Below are positions 41,422 through 50,151 of a stretch of 64,000 nt of DNA, one piece after another (position 1 is the stretch's first letter; each line of letters starts with the position of its first letter). The position numbers and the translations under genes were made by a program. Source of the stretch: JALYLC01 sp035696365 (lineage in GTDB: Bacteria > Actinomycetota > Thermoleophilia > Gaiellales > JALYLC01); contig DASRQS010000052.1 of NCBI GenBank assembly GCA_035696365.1, positions 124,001 to 188,000 of the forward strand, given 5' to 3'. The notes under the pieces were generated by a model. The model saw only the letters and a program-made list of their open reading frames with translations. It was not told the DNA's origin and did not search any database.

Positions 41422-41814
41422 TCAGGTCCTGATGACGCCCGGCCGAGTGAGCGACCAGATGACCCAGACGTCGAGCGCGATGATGGTGATGGCCCAGAAC
41501 GGGTAGTACGGGATGAAGAAGAAGTTCTCGACGGCGCTGACGAACGCCAGGAACAGCGCCACCATGGCGGCCCACAGCCTGCCCGAGAACAATGCCCAGC
41601 CTGCGAACACCATTACGATGCCCAAGACGAGGTGAACCCAGCCCCAGGCTGTGACGTTGAGATCGAATGTGTAATTCGCGGGCTTGACATACCAGGTGTC
41701 GTTGAAGATCGCCACGAGGCCGGAGATGGCCTGGAACACACCCAGCGTCAGCATCATGACCGCGGCGAACATGCTTCCTGCCATGCCCTTTACGGGTTCG
41801 TCGTAGGTCGCCAT
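41422..41814 (-). CDS. DUF7144-type four-helix membrane protein
   Basis: A 130-residue integral membrane protein. Four helices are evident: GSMFAAVMMLTLGVFQAISGLV, WGWVHLVLGIVMVFAGWALFSG (cores GVFQAISGL and HLVLGIVMV), LWAAMVALFLAFVSAVENFF and FWAITIIALDVWVIWSL. The GxxxxxxGxxAIF and WGWVHL pattern matches the DUF7144 membrane family of actinobacteria; function unknown. ATG 41814; a perfect 19-bp palindrome sits 74 bp upstream. Confidence 0.8.
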   Translation of the reverse strand: MATYDEPVKGMAGSMFAAVMMLTLGVFQAISGLVAIFNDTWYVKPANYTFDLNVTAWGWVHLVLGIVMVFAGWALFSGRLWAAMVALFLAFVSAVENFFFIPYYPFWAITIIALDVWVIWSLTRPGVIRT

Positions 41815-41888
41815 CGGACCACTCCCTTCGGTGTGTACAAAACCGACTCCCTTCGGTCGGTAGCGTCGAGCCGCGCCGGGGAACCCGC

Positions 41889-41907
41889 GTCACCCCGCGC
41901 GGGTGAC
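41889..41907. promoter_or_regulatory. 19-bp palindrome, copy 2 (upstream of DUF7144 gene)
   Basis: GTCACCC-CGCGC-GGGTGAC, perfect 7-bp arms, 74 bp upstream of the DUF7144-type gene. The most symmetric copy of the seven-member motif set. A related shorter repeat (CTCAC-N9-GTGAG) follows at 41935-41953. Confidence 0.65.
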
Positions 41908-41959
41908 TTCGTGGCCGCGCCCAGGACGCCCCTCCTCACCCGCCCGGTGTGAGCGGCGG

Positions 41960-42274
41960 TCAGCCTCCGGTCGAGGCGCTCGTGGCGCCGCCGGGCACGG
42001 TCTCCGTGACCGTCTGGGTCTCCGTCTGAGTCTCCGTCGTGGCCTCCGGCTGGGTCCCGCTCTCGACGCTCGTCACCGTCGTGGTGGTGCCCGAGTCGCC
42101 GCCGGACTCGCCCACCAGCCAGCCGAGGACGCCTCCGAGGACGAGCGCGAGCGCGAGAGCGGCCACGAGCACGCCCGTCGAGACGCCGCCACTCGGCGGC
42201 GGGGGCGACGGTTGTGCATTGGCTGCCGAAAGCCCGGCCGTCGCAGAGGGATCGGGCTGCTCGGGAACGGACAC
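41960..42274 (-). CDS. Small single-pass membrane protein with Thr/Glu-rich tail
   Basis: A 104-residue protein: Pro/Ala-rich cytoplasmic N-terminus, one helix (GVLVAALALALVLGGVLGWLVG, about 32-53), then an extracytoplasmic Thr/Glu repeat tail (TTETQTETQTVTETVPGG). Low-complexity stalk, probably cell-surface. GTG 42274 lies one base after the stop of the MalT-type LuxR gene, so the two form an operon. No known function. Confidence 0.7.
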   Translation of the reverse strand: MSVPEQPDPSATAGLSAANAQPSPPPPSGGVSTGVLVAALALALVLGGVLGWLVGESGGDSGTTTTVTSVESGTQPEATTETQTETQTVTETVPGGATSASTGG

Positions 42275-42275
42275 G

Positions 42276-44990
42276 TCAGATCATCCCGAGCGCACGTGCT
42301 TGCGAGACCGCGTGGCGTCGCCTGGTCACGCCGAGTTTGCGGTAGATGCTCTTCGTGTGAGTCTTCACCGTGTTCGTCGAGAGGAAGAGCTCGGCGGCGA
42401 TCTCCTCCGTCGAGAGCATCGTCTCGAGGCACCCCAGCACCGTCAGCTCGCGCTTGCTCAACGGCTCGAGCAGCGGGGTTGCCCGCGCTGCCGCGGAGCC
42501 GGCCGAGCGTCGATCGAGCATGACCTGCAGCTCCTCGACGAGACCGCGGTGGCCGGTGCCCCGCCTGACCTGGCGCGTCAGCAGATCGCGCAGCGGCGAG
42601 CCGGCCCCCAGGAAGACCCGAGGAAACCTTCCCGCGCCCGCCAGCTCGAGTGCTCGCTCGAGCGACGCGTGGGCGGAGTCATGTGCGAGCTGGGCGTGGT
42701 GCGCGACCGCGGCGAGCACCAGCACCTCGATGCGCGTCGCGAGATCCGTCTCCGCCGGGCCAGCGCCGAGATGCGGGTCGAGCAACGCCAGCGCGGTCGC
42801 CGGGTCGGCGTGCACGAGCGCTGCCCGCGCCTCGATGGAGGCGCGTCGCGCGCAGTCCGGGAGGCCGGCGATGACCGCGCACGCCTCGTCGCACTCGCCC
42901 GCGGCCAGGAGCACACGCGCCTCGGCGCTGCGCAGCACCTGATCGAGCACCCCGGGCGGCTCCCAGGCTCCCGTCTCGTCGAGCGGGCCGCGCAATGTCT
43001 CGAGCGCCCGCTGCGCGCCGTCGCCACTCTCGAGTTGCGTCAGAGCCGTGAGCGCCGCGATCTGGAGACGCACCGGAAGGTCGCTCGACGCCCGCGCTGC
43101 GTCCGCGGCGCGCCCGAGCGTCTCGACCGACGCGGAATCGCACCACAGATACTCAGCCCAGCCGAGCGCGAGCAGCGCGGGCGCCGAGAGGGGCAGGCCG
43201 AGCCACTCGTGCGCCTCGGCCAGGTGGATAGCCTCGAGAGCGAGGTCCGCCCCGGCGTGCAGACGGCCCTCGCTCACAGACAGGGCCGCCAGATGCGCGA
43301 GCCCGCCGACCAGGAGGTAGTCCTGCTCGCTCCGCCGGGCGAGAGCGATTCCCGCTCGCAGGTGCCGCGACGCCTCCGCCCCGTGACCGGTCCGGAGAGC
43401 CTCGCAGGCGCCGAGCATGACCAGCACGAGGGCGCGATGCTCGCAGCGGCCTCCGGGGCCTTCGGCGAACTGCACGCCGCCAAGCGTGTCGGCCGAATGC
43501 GCGGCCAGCGTGAGGTCGCCCCGGGAGCGGGCTCGCTGAAGGCTCACCACCGCGTGCAGCTCGGCGACGGCCGGATCGGCCGGCCCCCGCGCGAGCGCAG
43601 CGCGCCCGAGCTCGAGGTACGCATCGGCGCGCTCAGGCCGGCCGCCGGACTCGAGGTGGATCGCAGCGAACGCCACCGCGATCGCCGGCTCGCGCTCGAC
43701 CAGCTCATCGGGCAGGCGCGAGAGCAGCGGGCGCAACGACGCACCACGGCCCGCGAGCACGACGTCGAGCCAGCGCTCGCCGGCGAGGTCTGCGGCGAAG
43801 CGCCACTCCTGCGCCGAGATCGCGTGCCGGATGGCCTCGACGGGATGGTCGTTGTCGGCGTGCCAGCGCGCCGCGCGCGAGTGCAGCTCCTCGCGCTCGC
43901 GGCGTGGCCGTGCCGCCAGGCGGCTCCGCAGCAGCTCGAGGAAGAGGCGGTGATAGCGATACCACTGCCGGCGGCGGCCCAGCCCGATCACGAAGCAGTT
44001 GCGCCGCTCGAGCTCCTCGAGGATCTCACTGCCCCCGTCCTGGTCGAGCAGCGCGTCGACGAGGTCGCCGCACAGCTCGTCCGCGACGGCCGTGCGTACC
44101 AGAAATTCGCAGAGATCCGCGGGCAGCGCTCCGAGCACCTCGCTGGCGAGATAGTCGGCCACCACGCGGTCGTCACCTGCGAAATCGCGGATGATCCGGC
44201 TCGGATCGTCCGTCTCGCGCAGCGCGAGCGCCGCCAGCGCCAGGGCTCCTGCCCACCCCTCGGTGCGCACAACGAGGGAATCGACATCGGCACTCGACAG
44301 CAGAAGGCCATGGCCGGCGAAGAGCTGGCGCGCCTCCTCCGGCGTGAACGCGAGCGGAGCGGCGCGGACCTCGGCAAGCTGCCCCGAGAGGCGAAGCCGG
44401 TGCAGCGGGAGTGCCGGGTCGCGCCGCGAGGAGATCACGAGACGCATATTTGGCGGTGCGAGCTTCAGCAGTTGAGCGACGCCATCGAGCACGCGCGCGT
44501 CGGAGACCTCCTGAAAATCGTCGAGCACGAGGACGACGATCTCGTCTTTCAGTGTCTCGCCGAGAAATGTGAACAACTCGTCCAGGGCCGCCGCGAACGA
44601 GCATTTCGCCAATGCCTTTGAAAGCGCACTCGCATCGCAGGCGCCGGCGCGGTCGAGCGCGGCGACGATCGCTTGCCAGAAGCGCTCCGCGCAGTTGTCC
44701 TGCTCGTCTATTGCTACCCAGGCGGTGCAGCGAGGTGCGGCGCCACTCTCGATCCAGGACGAGAGGAGCGTGGTCTTACCCGCACCGGGAGGAGCGGCGA
44801 GCAACGACAGCCTGTGGCTCGCGACGGCGGCCGACAGGCTCTCGAAGAGGCGGGCACGCGCCACGACCCTGCGGCGCCCCTCGCGTATCGGCTCGATCTT
44901 GGCCTCGGGGATCCCGCTCACCGTCGCCGCAGGCTTGGCTGCAGGGCGGCCTTTCCTGGTCGCGTACGCCGAGTGGGACTTGGGCACCAT
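42276..44990 (-). CDS. MalT-type (LAL) LuxR transcriptional regulator
   Basis: A 904-residue STAND ATPase regulator. Walker A is LLAAPPGAGKTTLLSSW (about residues 65-81), Walker B VVLVLDDFQEVSDARV; the arm and TPR-like repeats fill the middle (ALAALALRETDDPSR...ARRSEQDYLLVGGLAHL region), and the C-terminus is a LuxR HTH (LSKRELTVLGCLETMLSTEE; NTVKTHTKSIYRKLGVTRR). Such proteins need inducer and ATP to multimerise and activate transcription. ATG 44990 is preferred over GTG/ATG further up. A 19-bp palindrome lies 110 bp upstream. Confidence 0.88.
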   Translation of the reverse strand: MVPKSHSAYATRKGRPAAKPAATVSGIPEAKIEPIREGRRRVVARARLFESLSAAVASHRLSLLAAPPGAGKTTLLSSWIESGAAPRCTAWVAIDEQDNCAERFWQAIVAALDRAGACDASALSKALAKCSFAAALDELFTFLGETLKDEIVVLVLDDFQEVSDARVLDGVAQLLKLAPPNMRLVISSRRDPALPLHRLRLSGQLAEVRAAPLAFTPEEARQLFAGHGLLLSSADVDSLVVRTEGWAGALALAALALRETDDPSRIIRDFAGDDRVVADYLASEVLGALPADLCEFLVRTAVADELCGDLVDALLDQDGGSEILEELERRNCFVIGLGRRRQWYRYHRLFLELLRSRLAARPRREREELHSRAARWHADNDHPVEAIRHAISAQEWRFAADLAGERWLDVVLAGRGASLRPLLSRLPDELVEREPAIAVAFAAIHLESGGRPERADAYLELGRAALARGPADPAVAELHAVVSLQRARSRGDLTLAAHSADTLGGVQFAEGPGGRCEHRALVLVMLGACEALRTGHGAEASRHLRAGIALARRSEQDYLLVGGLAHLAALSVSEGRLHAGADLALEAIHLAEAHEWLGLPLSAPALLALGWAEYLWCDSASVETLGRAADAARASSDLPVRLQIAALTALTQLESGDGAQRALETLRGPLDETGAWEPPGVLDQVLRSAEARVLLAAGECDEACAVIAGLPDCARRASIEARAALVHADPATALALLDPHLGAGPAETDLATRIEVLVLAAVAHHAQLAHDSAHASLERALELAGAGRFPRVFLGAGSPLRDLLTRQVRRGTGHRGLVEELQVMLDRRSAGSAAARATPLLEPLSKRELTVLGCLETMLSTEEIAAELFLSTNTVKTHTKSIYRKLGVTRRRHAVSQARALGMI

Positions 44991-45100
44991 GGCACGGACC
45001 CTCGCACGCGCGTCTGGGGTGGGCAAGGGGTGTGGGCTCGTGTGTTCCTACGTGTGCGCGCCGACGAGTCCGTGGTGGTGCCTACACACAGGCCGTCTGA

Positions 45101-45119
45101 CTCACTCCGGTCGGGTGAG
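45101..45119. promoter_or_regulatory. 19-bp palindrome, copy 3 (upstream of LuxR gene and SHOCT remnant)
   Basis: CTCACTCCGGTCGGGTGAG, 5-bp perfect outer arms, 110 bp upstream of the MalT-type regulator (minus) and 79 bp upstream of the SHOCT remnant (plus). Same orientation pattern as the other copies. Confidence 0.5.
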
Positions 45120-45198
45120 GCGAGGTCCGGGCGGCATTCGTAGCTTGGCCCCGGCAGTCGAGCTGCGACTACCACAACGAAGATGCGAGGGAGTGCCG

Positions 45199-45334
45199 AT
45201 GTTCAGGCACCAGCCGCTGCACCGGCCGGCGGGATCTGGTCGCCCAGCTGACGAAGCGGAAGGCGCTGCTGGGCGAGGGAGCGCTCACCCAGACGGAGTT
45301 CGACGCGGCCAAGACCCAGCTCCTCGCGAGCTGA
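45199..45334 (+). pseudogene. Frameshifted remnant of a SHOCT-domain protein
   Basis: ATG 45199 opens MFRHQPLHRPAG, a start typical of small SHOCT membrane proteins, but the SHOCT domain itself (DLVAQLTKRKALLGEGALTQ, then TEFDAAKTQLLAS and TGA at 45332-45334) lies one frame over with no start of its own. The middle membrane part is missing. Likely a deletion plus frameshift. The rest of the gaps 44991-45198 and 45335-45490 shows no gene apart from the palindrome. Confidence 0.6.
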
Positions 45335-45490
45335 CCAGGAGGAGACATATGGCAATCGGTCACACTCACTCGCTCCACACACCCCGGCCATGCATGCTCA
45401 AACAGTGAGGACGTCCAATCGGATGGATCCACACGAACCAAGTTCGACCCGGTTCGTGATGACCAGAGCCGTGGGTGAGGATCGCCGGCT

Positions 45491-47110
45491 TCAGGCGCCT
45501 GGTGCGCCTGCGCCGTCCTGAACGACGGCGGGAATCAGCGCCCGGATTCGAGTGCCGTGGCCGGGCGGGCTCTCGATCTGCAGCGTTCCGCCGGTGGCCT
45601 CGACGCGGTCGCGCAGGCCGACCAGCCCGGTTCCGGTGTCCTCGACCGCGCCGCCCGGACCGTCATCGGCCACCTCGACGGTCAGCAAGCCTTCCCCGTA
45701 GCTGGCACGAATGTGGATGTGCGAGCCGCGCGCGTGCTTCTGGGCATTCGCAACCGCCTCGGCGACGACGTAGTACGCAGTCGCCTCCGCCGTCGCGTCG
45801 ACCCGGGCGGCGGACAGCGCGCGCAGGCTGACGGGCGCGCTCGAGCGGGCGGCAAGACTGCGGATCGCGTCCGCGAGGCCGAGATGCGAGAGGACGCTCG
45901 GATGGATGCCCTGCGCGAGCTCGCGCAATTCGTCGAGCGCCAGCTGAAGCTCCTCCGCGGCATGCTGCAGGAGCCGGCCGGCCTGCCCTGGCGCGGCTGC
46001 CGCCTCCTCGCCGGCCAGGTTGAATTGCATGGCGAGCGCAACGAGCCGCTGCTGTGCTCCGTCGTGCAGATTGCGCTCGATGCGGCGCCGCTCGGAGTCC
46101 GCCGCGTCGATCAGGCGCGCGCGAGAGCGGCCGAGCTGCTCTGCGATGCGCTCGCGCTCGTACACCACGGCGGCCAGGCAAAGGGTCGAGAGCGCGGCGA
46201 CGGCGATGAAGAGCTGCGTGGTCACGACGCTCCGGGTGAGCGAGCCCGAGGCGAACGGCCCGTCGTAGTGCATCGTGTTCCAGACGGTGAATGCGACAAC
46301 GATGAGCGTGCCCAGACTGGCTCCGCGCGTGCCGAACCGGAGCGCTGCCCAGATCAGCGCGCAGAACGACAGATAGGCCCACGACCCCGCACTGCGCGAC
46401 GCGATCTCGCTTACCGCGACCACGGTCAGAAGCAGCACAAAAGCCTCGACCTTGCGATGCTTGAGAGCGATGGGCGCGGGCGGCCACCAGGCGAGCGCGA
46501 GCGGAACCACGACCAGCGCGCCCGTGAAGTCGCCGAGCCACCACGTCCTCCAGACCTCCGGCAGCGAGTCCGCCGTGACTGCGCCCCCCAGCAACAGCGC
46601 GAGCGGGCCTACGGTCGCGCTGATTGCGGCGCCCGACCCGATGGCCACGAGCATGCGCAGCAGGCCACCGACGCTCGCAAGCGGCGAGCCACGCGGCACG
46701 AGCCGATGCAGCAGCACCGTCGCCACGACGACCTCGAGCAGGTTTCCGACCGTCTGGCCGAGCGCGGACCCGACAGGCAGGGCGCCGTAATTGTTCGCGA
46801 GGATGTCGCCGACCAGCACGCCCGGCCAGAGACGCAATCCGCCGAAGTAGAGAAACGTGATGCCGACACCCACGGGAAGCCAGACGACCGCCGCGATGGG
46901 TCCCGAGAACTCGAGCTCGTAGCCGATCGCGGCCGCTGCGTAATACGCCGCGGCCAGGACCACGATGCCGATCAGCACAGGTGCCTGCAGGTCGAGCCCG
47001 AGCAGACGCATGACCCGGTCGGTCGGCTGCGGTGCGTGCTCCTCCGAAACGATGCCGCCGGCAACCGCTACGTCCGAGAAATTCGACGCCTGCGACCGTC
47101 CCAACGACAT
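45491..47110 (-). CDS. MASE1-domain sensor histidine kinase
   Basis: A 539-residue membrane kinase. The N-terminal MASE1 domain (about eight helices, residues 35-300; IGYELEFSGPIAAVVWLPVG and YFGGLRLWPGVLVGDILANN are its hallmarks) precedes a HisKA_3 helix with phospho-His in RRIERNLHDGAQQRLVALAM and an HATPase (AEAVANAQKHARG; DDGPGG). It is NarL-partner type. No regulator is adjacent; the orphan NarL-type regulator at 52400 is a candidate partner. ATG 47110; in-frame GTG 47125 is an alternative. A 19-bp palindrome lies upstream. Confidence 0.87.
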   Translation of the reverse strand: MSLGRSQASNFSDVAVAGGIVSEEHAPQPTDRVMRLLGLDLQAPVLIGIVVLAAAYYAAAAIGYELEFSGPIAAVVWLPVGVGITFLYFGGLRLWPGVLVGDILANNYGALPVGSALGQTVGNLLEVVVATVLLHRLVPRGSPLASVGGLLRMLVAIGSGAAISATVGPLALLLGGAVTADSLPEVWRTWWLGDFTGALVVVPLALAWWPPAPIALKHRKVEAFVLLLTVVAVSEIASRSAGSWAYLSFCALIWAALRFGTRGASLGTLIVVAFTVWNTMHYDGPFASGSLTRSVVTTQLFIAVAALSTLCLAAVVYERERIAEQLGRSRARLIDAADSERRRIERNLHDGAQQRLVALAMQFNLAGEEAAAAPGQAGRLLQHAAEELQLALDELRELAQGIHPSVLSHLGLADAIRSLAARSSAPVSLRALSAARVDATAEATAYYVVAEAVANAQKHARGSHIHIRASYGEGLLTVEVADDGPGGAVEDTGTGLVGLRDRVEATGGTLQIESPPGHGTRIRALIPAVVQDGAGAPGA

Positions 47111-47248
47111 TCCCACGAACCCCACCCCTCTGTGGTCAGCCTGAGACTACTCTCATCGACGGCCGCCTACAACATCCACGAACGCAAGAAACCTGTCACT
47201 CTGGCCCCGACTCTGCCGTAGGTGTCTACGGCGGTCCCGTCGCCTGAA

Positions 47249-47267
47249 ACCACCCCGCCAGGGTGAG
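47249..47267. promoter_or_regulatory. 19-bp palindrome, copy 4 (between MASE1 kinase and lipoprotein)
   Basis: ACCACCCCGCCAGGGTGAG, with CACCC/GGGTG arms, 9 bp before the lipoprotein ATG and about 140 bp upstream of the divergent kinase start. The most degenerate of the seven copies at its outer bases. Confidence 0.45.
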
Positions 47268-47276
47268 GCACGGCTG

Positions 47277-47705
47277 ATGCAGCGGAGCGAATCTCGGCGC
47301 GTGCCCCGGTCTTTCAGCTCACTCGCCTTCCTGCTCTGCGTCGTCCTGGCAGCGAGCGGTTGCGGCGGCAGCTCCAAGCCGGCCGTCTGCAAGAAGCGCG
47401 ACGACCTCAAGAGCTCGGTGAACAACCTCATCGACGTGAATCCTGTGAGCGACGGCGTCTCGGAGGTGGAGACGCGCCTGTCCGACGTGCAGCAGAAGAC
47501 GCGCGACCTCGCGGCAGCCGCGGGCGACCAATTCAAGCCGGAGGTTGCCGCCCTGCAGCAGAGCACGGCCAAGGTCGCGTCCGACGTCAAGGCGCTCGGA
47601 GGCTCGGACAAGGCGTCGGCGCTGGGCGCGCTCGGGAGCGATCTGCCGGCAGTCCGCACGAGCCTCGACGAGCTCCTCACCGCCGTCGGCTCTGTCTGCG
47701 ACTGA
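47277..47705 (+). CDS. Putative lipoprotein with coiled-coil
   Basis: A 142-residue protein with a lipoprotein signal: basic n-region, hydrophobic SLAFLLCVVLAASGC with lipobox LAASGC (about C29). The mature part is helical (VETRLSDVQQKTRDLAAAAG; VAALQQSTAKVASDVKALGG) and ends VGSVCD; the early CKKR Cys and this last Cys could form a disulfide. Function unknown, at the outer face of the membrane. The 19-bp palindrome just upstream suggests shared control with the envelope genes around it. Confidence 0.75.
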   Translation: MQRSESRRVPRSFSSLAFLLCVVLAASGCGGSSKPAVCKKRDDLKSSVNNLIDVNPVSDGVSEVETRLSDVQQKTRDLAAAAGDQFKPEVAALQQSTAKVASDVKALGGSDKASALGALGSDLPAVRTSLDELLTAVGSVCD

Positions 47706-47742
47706 AGCGCAGTGAACGAATGACGACAGCGGTGCGGTCGGC

Positions 47743-49875
47743 GTGACCATCGGCCGTCAGGGCCCTGTGTACGGCGCGCGCCGGCCCATCCTGCGCGTGC
47801 TCTTCACCCTGGTCATGAATGCCGTGGCGCTGCTCCTCGCAAGCTGGCTGCTCGACGGCTTCACGCTCGGCTCCGATCGCCAGGCGCTCGGCCTGGCGAT
47901 CGTGCTCGGCGTCGTCAACGCGCTCATCGGGCCCGTGCTGACGCGCCTGACGCTGCCCGTCACCGTGCTCACGCTGGGGTTCGGCGGGCTGGTCGTGACG
48001 GGTGTGCTCGTCCTGCTCGCGGCCAAGGTGTATGGCCACGGAGTCCAGGTCGACGGCATCTTGACCGGTATCGCGGTGGCCCTCATCGTCGCGGTCGTCA
48101 ACTGCGTGGTCACCGCCGTCCTATCGATCGACGACGACGATTTCTGGTACCGCAACGTCGTCCGCCGCCAGAGCCGCCGGCACGGCTATGCGTCCGCCAC
48201 CGGAGGTGAGGCTCCGGGGATACTCTTCCTCGAGATCGACGGCCTCGGCCACGAGGTGCTGCGCCTCGCGATGCGCGCGGGCAGCGCACCCACGATGGCG
48301 CGGATGCTGCGCGACGGCTCGCACAACCTGATGGGCTGGGAATGCGACTGGTCGTCGCAGACCGGCGCGATGCAGGCGGGCATCCTGCACGGCTCGAACT
48401 GGGACATGCCGGCCTTTCGCTGGTGGGAGAAGGAGCGCGGGCGCGCCATGGTCTCGAACCGCCCGCGCGACGCCGCCGAGATCGAGGCGCGGCATTCCAA
48501 CGGCGTCGGCCTCCTGCACGACGGTGGCGCAAGCCGGGCGAACCTCGTGTCGGGCGACGCCCCCTTCTCGCTGCTCACGATGAGCACCGTGCTGAGCCGG
48601 CGGAGCGGGCCTGTCGGGCGCGACTACTACGCCTACTTCGCCAACCCCTACAGCATGGTGCGCACGATGGCGCTCGTGACTGCCGAGGTGGCGACCGAGC
48701 TGTGGCAGCAGACGCGCCAGAAGCGCATGGACATCGTCCCTCGAGTGCATCGCGGCTGGTTCCCCTTTCCGCTGCTGCGCGCGTTCACCAATGTGATCCA
48801 GCGTGACCTCGAGGTCGCCGCGACCGTTCAGGATCTCTACGCCGGGCGGCCTGTGATCTACACGATGTTCCTCGGCTACGACGAGGTCGCGCACCACTCT
48901 GGCATCGAGCGCGCCGAGACGCTGCGTGAGCTGCAGAAGATCGATCGCCAGATCGCGCGCCTCGAGCGGGCGGCATTCGACGCGCCCCGCGAGTACGAGC
49001 TGGTCATGCTCTCCGATCACGGTCAGACGCAGGGCGCCACGTTCCGCCAGCGCTACGGCGAGACGCTCGAGGACATCGTCAACGAGCTGACACGTGCCGA
49101 CAACGTCGAGGCCACAGGGCAGGGCGATGAGGGATGGGGATACGTCTCGGCGGCAGCGACGGAGATCGCGGGGGCCGGCGGAGCGCTTGCGGCAGGCGTG
49201 CGAGCGGTGACGCACCGTTCACGGAAGGACGACGGCGCGGTCGAGCTCGGGGCGAGACGCGACGAGGCCGGCCGCAGGCGCAAGGCCGCGGCCGACAGCG
49301 AGAGCGTTCCCGAGGTCGTGGTAATGGCGTCGGGCTGCCTTGGACTCGTCTACCTGGCGCGCGAGCCGGGGCGCGTGACGCTCGAACGCATGGCGGAGCT
49401 CTACCCGCACCTCGTCGAGGGCCTCCGCCGGCACCCGGGCATCGGCTTCCTGCTCGTGCGTTCGACCGAGCACGGCGCCGTCGTGCTCGGGCCGAGCGGC
49501 ACTCGCTTCCTCGCAGACGACCGCATCGAGGGCGAGGATCCACTCGAGCCATTCGGGCCCAACGCGGCGCGCCACCTCCGCCGTACCGACTCCTTTCCCC
49601 ACTGCGCCGACATCGCGGTGAACTCGGCGTTCTGGGACGACGTGGGCGAGGTCGCGGCCTTCGAGGAGCTCGTGGGCTCCCACGGTGGCATGGGCGGCGC
49701 CCAGAGCTACCCGTTCGTGCTGTACCCCACCGCGCTCGGTGCCCCGAGCGACGCCGTGGTCGGCGCGGAGCAACTCCACCTGCTCTTCCGCAGCTGGCTC
49801 GCCGCGCTCGGGCACGAGGCATTCAGCGCGCCGTTCGTGCCGGCGCACGCGCAGCGTGAGGCGGCCGACCGCTGA
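47743..49875 (+). CDS. Holin-like membrane domain fused to alkaline-phosphatase-superfamily phosphodiesterase
   Basis: A 710-residue fusion. Residues about 15-130 are four helices of the holin_4_2 type, related to the protein at 40853. From about 155 onward is a type I phosphodiesterase/nucleotide pyrophosphatase fold: LFLEIDGLGHEVLR (metal Asp), SSQTGAMQAGILHG (Thr/Ser nucleophile region), FLGYDEVAHHSGIE (Asp, His) and MLSDHGQTQG (Asp, His), with a later His in VGSHGGMGG. The catalytic part should face the side of the last helix, probably cytoplasm; substrate unknown. GTG 47743. Followed by a 155-bp palindromic element. Confidence 0.8.
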   Translation: MTIGRQGPVYGARRPILRVLFTLVMNAVALLLASWLLDGFTLGSDRQALGLAIVLGVVNALIGPVLTRLTLPVTVLTLGFGGLVVTGVLVLLAAKVYGHGVQVDGILTGIAVALIVAVVNCVVTAVLSIDDDDFWYRNVVRRQSRRHGYASATGGEAPGILFLEIDGLGHEVLRLAMRAGSAPTMARMLRDGSHNLMGWECDWSSQTGAMQAGILHGSNWDMPAFRWWEKERGRAMVSNRPRDAAEIEARHSNGVGLLHDGGASRANLVSGDAPFSLLTMSTVLSRRSGPVGRDYYAYFANPYSMVRTMALVTAEVATELWQQTRQKRMDIVPRVHRGWFPFPLLRAFTNVIQRDLEVAATVQDLYAGRPVIYTMFLGYDEVAHHSGIERAETLRELQKIDRQIARLERAAFDAPREYELVMLSDHGQTQGATFRQRYGETLEDIVNELTRADNVEATGQGDEGWGYVSAAATEIAGAGGALAAGVRAVTHRSRKDDGAVELGARRDEAGRRRKAAADSESVPEVVVMASGCLGLVYLAREPGRVTLERMAELYPHLVEGLRRHPGIGFLLVRSTEHGAVVLGPSGTRFLADDRIEGEDPLEPFGPNAARHLRRTDSFPHCADIAVNSAFWDDVGEVAAFEELVGSHGGMGGAQSYPFVLYPTALGAPSDAVVGAEQLHLLFRSWLAALGHEAFSAPFVPAHAQREAADR

Positions 49876-50030
49876 GGGCCTGTCTCCGTAGGGCGTGGCG
49901 CCTGGCGAGTGGCGAGCGTAGCCTGGGGGCGATCGACCCGCGGTTCGATCAGGACCGATCTCACAGGGGTCGAGCGCGTTCCAGGCGCCCCTCGACGCCG
50001 CCAGGCGCCACGCCCTACGGAGACAGGCCC
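49876..50030. repeat. 155-bp element with perfect 32-bp terminal inverted repeats
   Basis: The left arm (49876-49907, starting GGGCCTGTCTCCGTAGGG) is perfectly complementary to the right arm (49999-50030, ending CCCTACGGAGACAGGCCC). The left arm begins directly after the phosphodiesterase TGA. The 91-bp centre has no reading frame of note. It looks like a MITE or a large palindromic transcript-end element; no target-site duplication is obvious. The remaining 121 bp to the next gene shows nothing. Confidence 0.7.
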
Positions 50031-50151
50031 CAAGGCGCTCTCACTGAAGAGCATGGTGACTGGGGTGCACCAAGGCGCCCGACTGCCGGACCGCAGGCAA
50101 TCCACACGGTCCGACGCCACGCTCATTTTCCGTGAGAACGCCTAAGCAGCT

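Noticed and set aside
41935..41953. CTCAC-N9-GTGAG as an eighth copy of the 19-bp palindrome.
   Set aside because: Same length but the GGGTGA half is disrupted (GGTGTGAG); recorded only as a related repeat.
44569..45408. 280-residue plus-strand frame covering the start of the MalT-type regulator.
   Set aside because: Mostly antisense to the regulator; only the SHOCT remnant near its end has recognisable content, in another frame.
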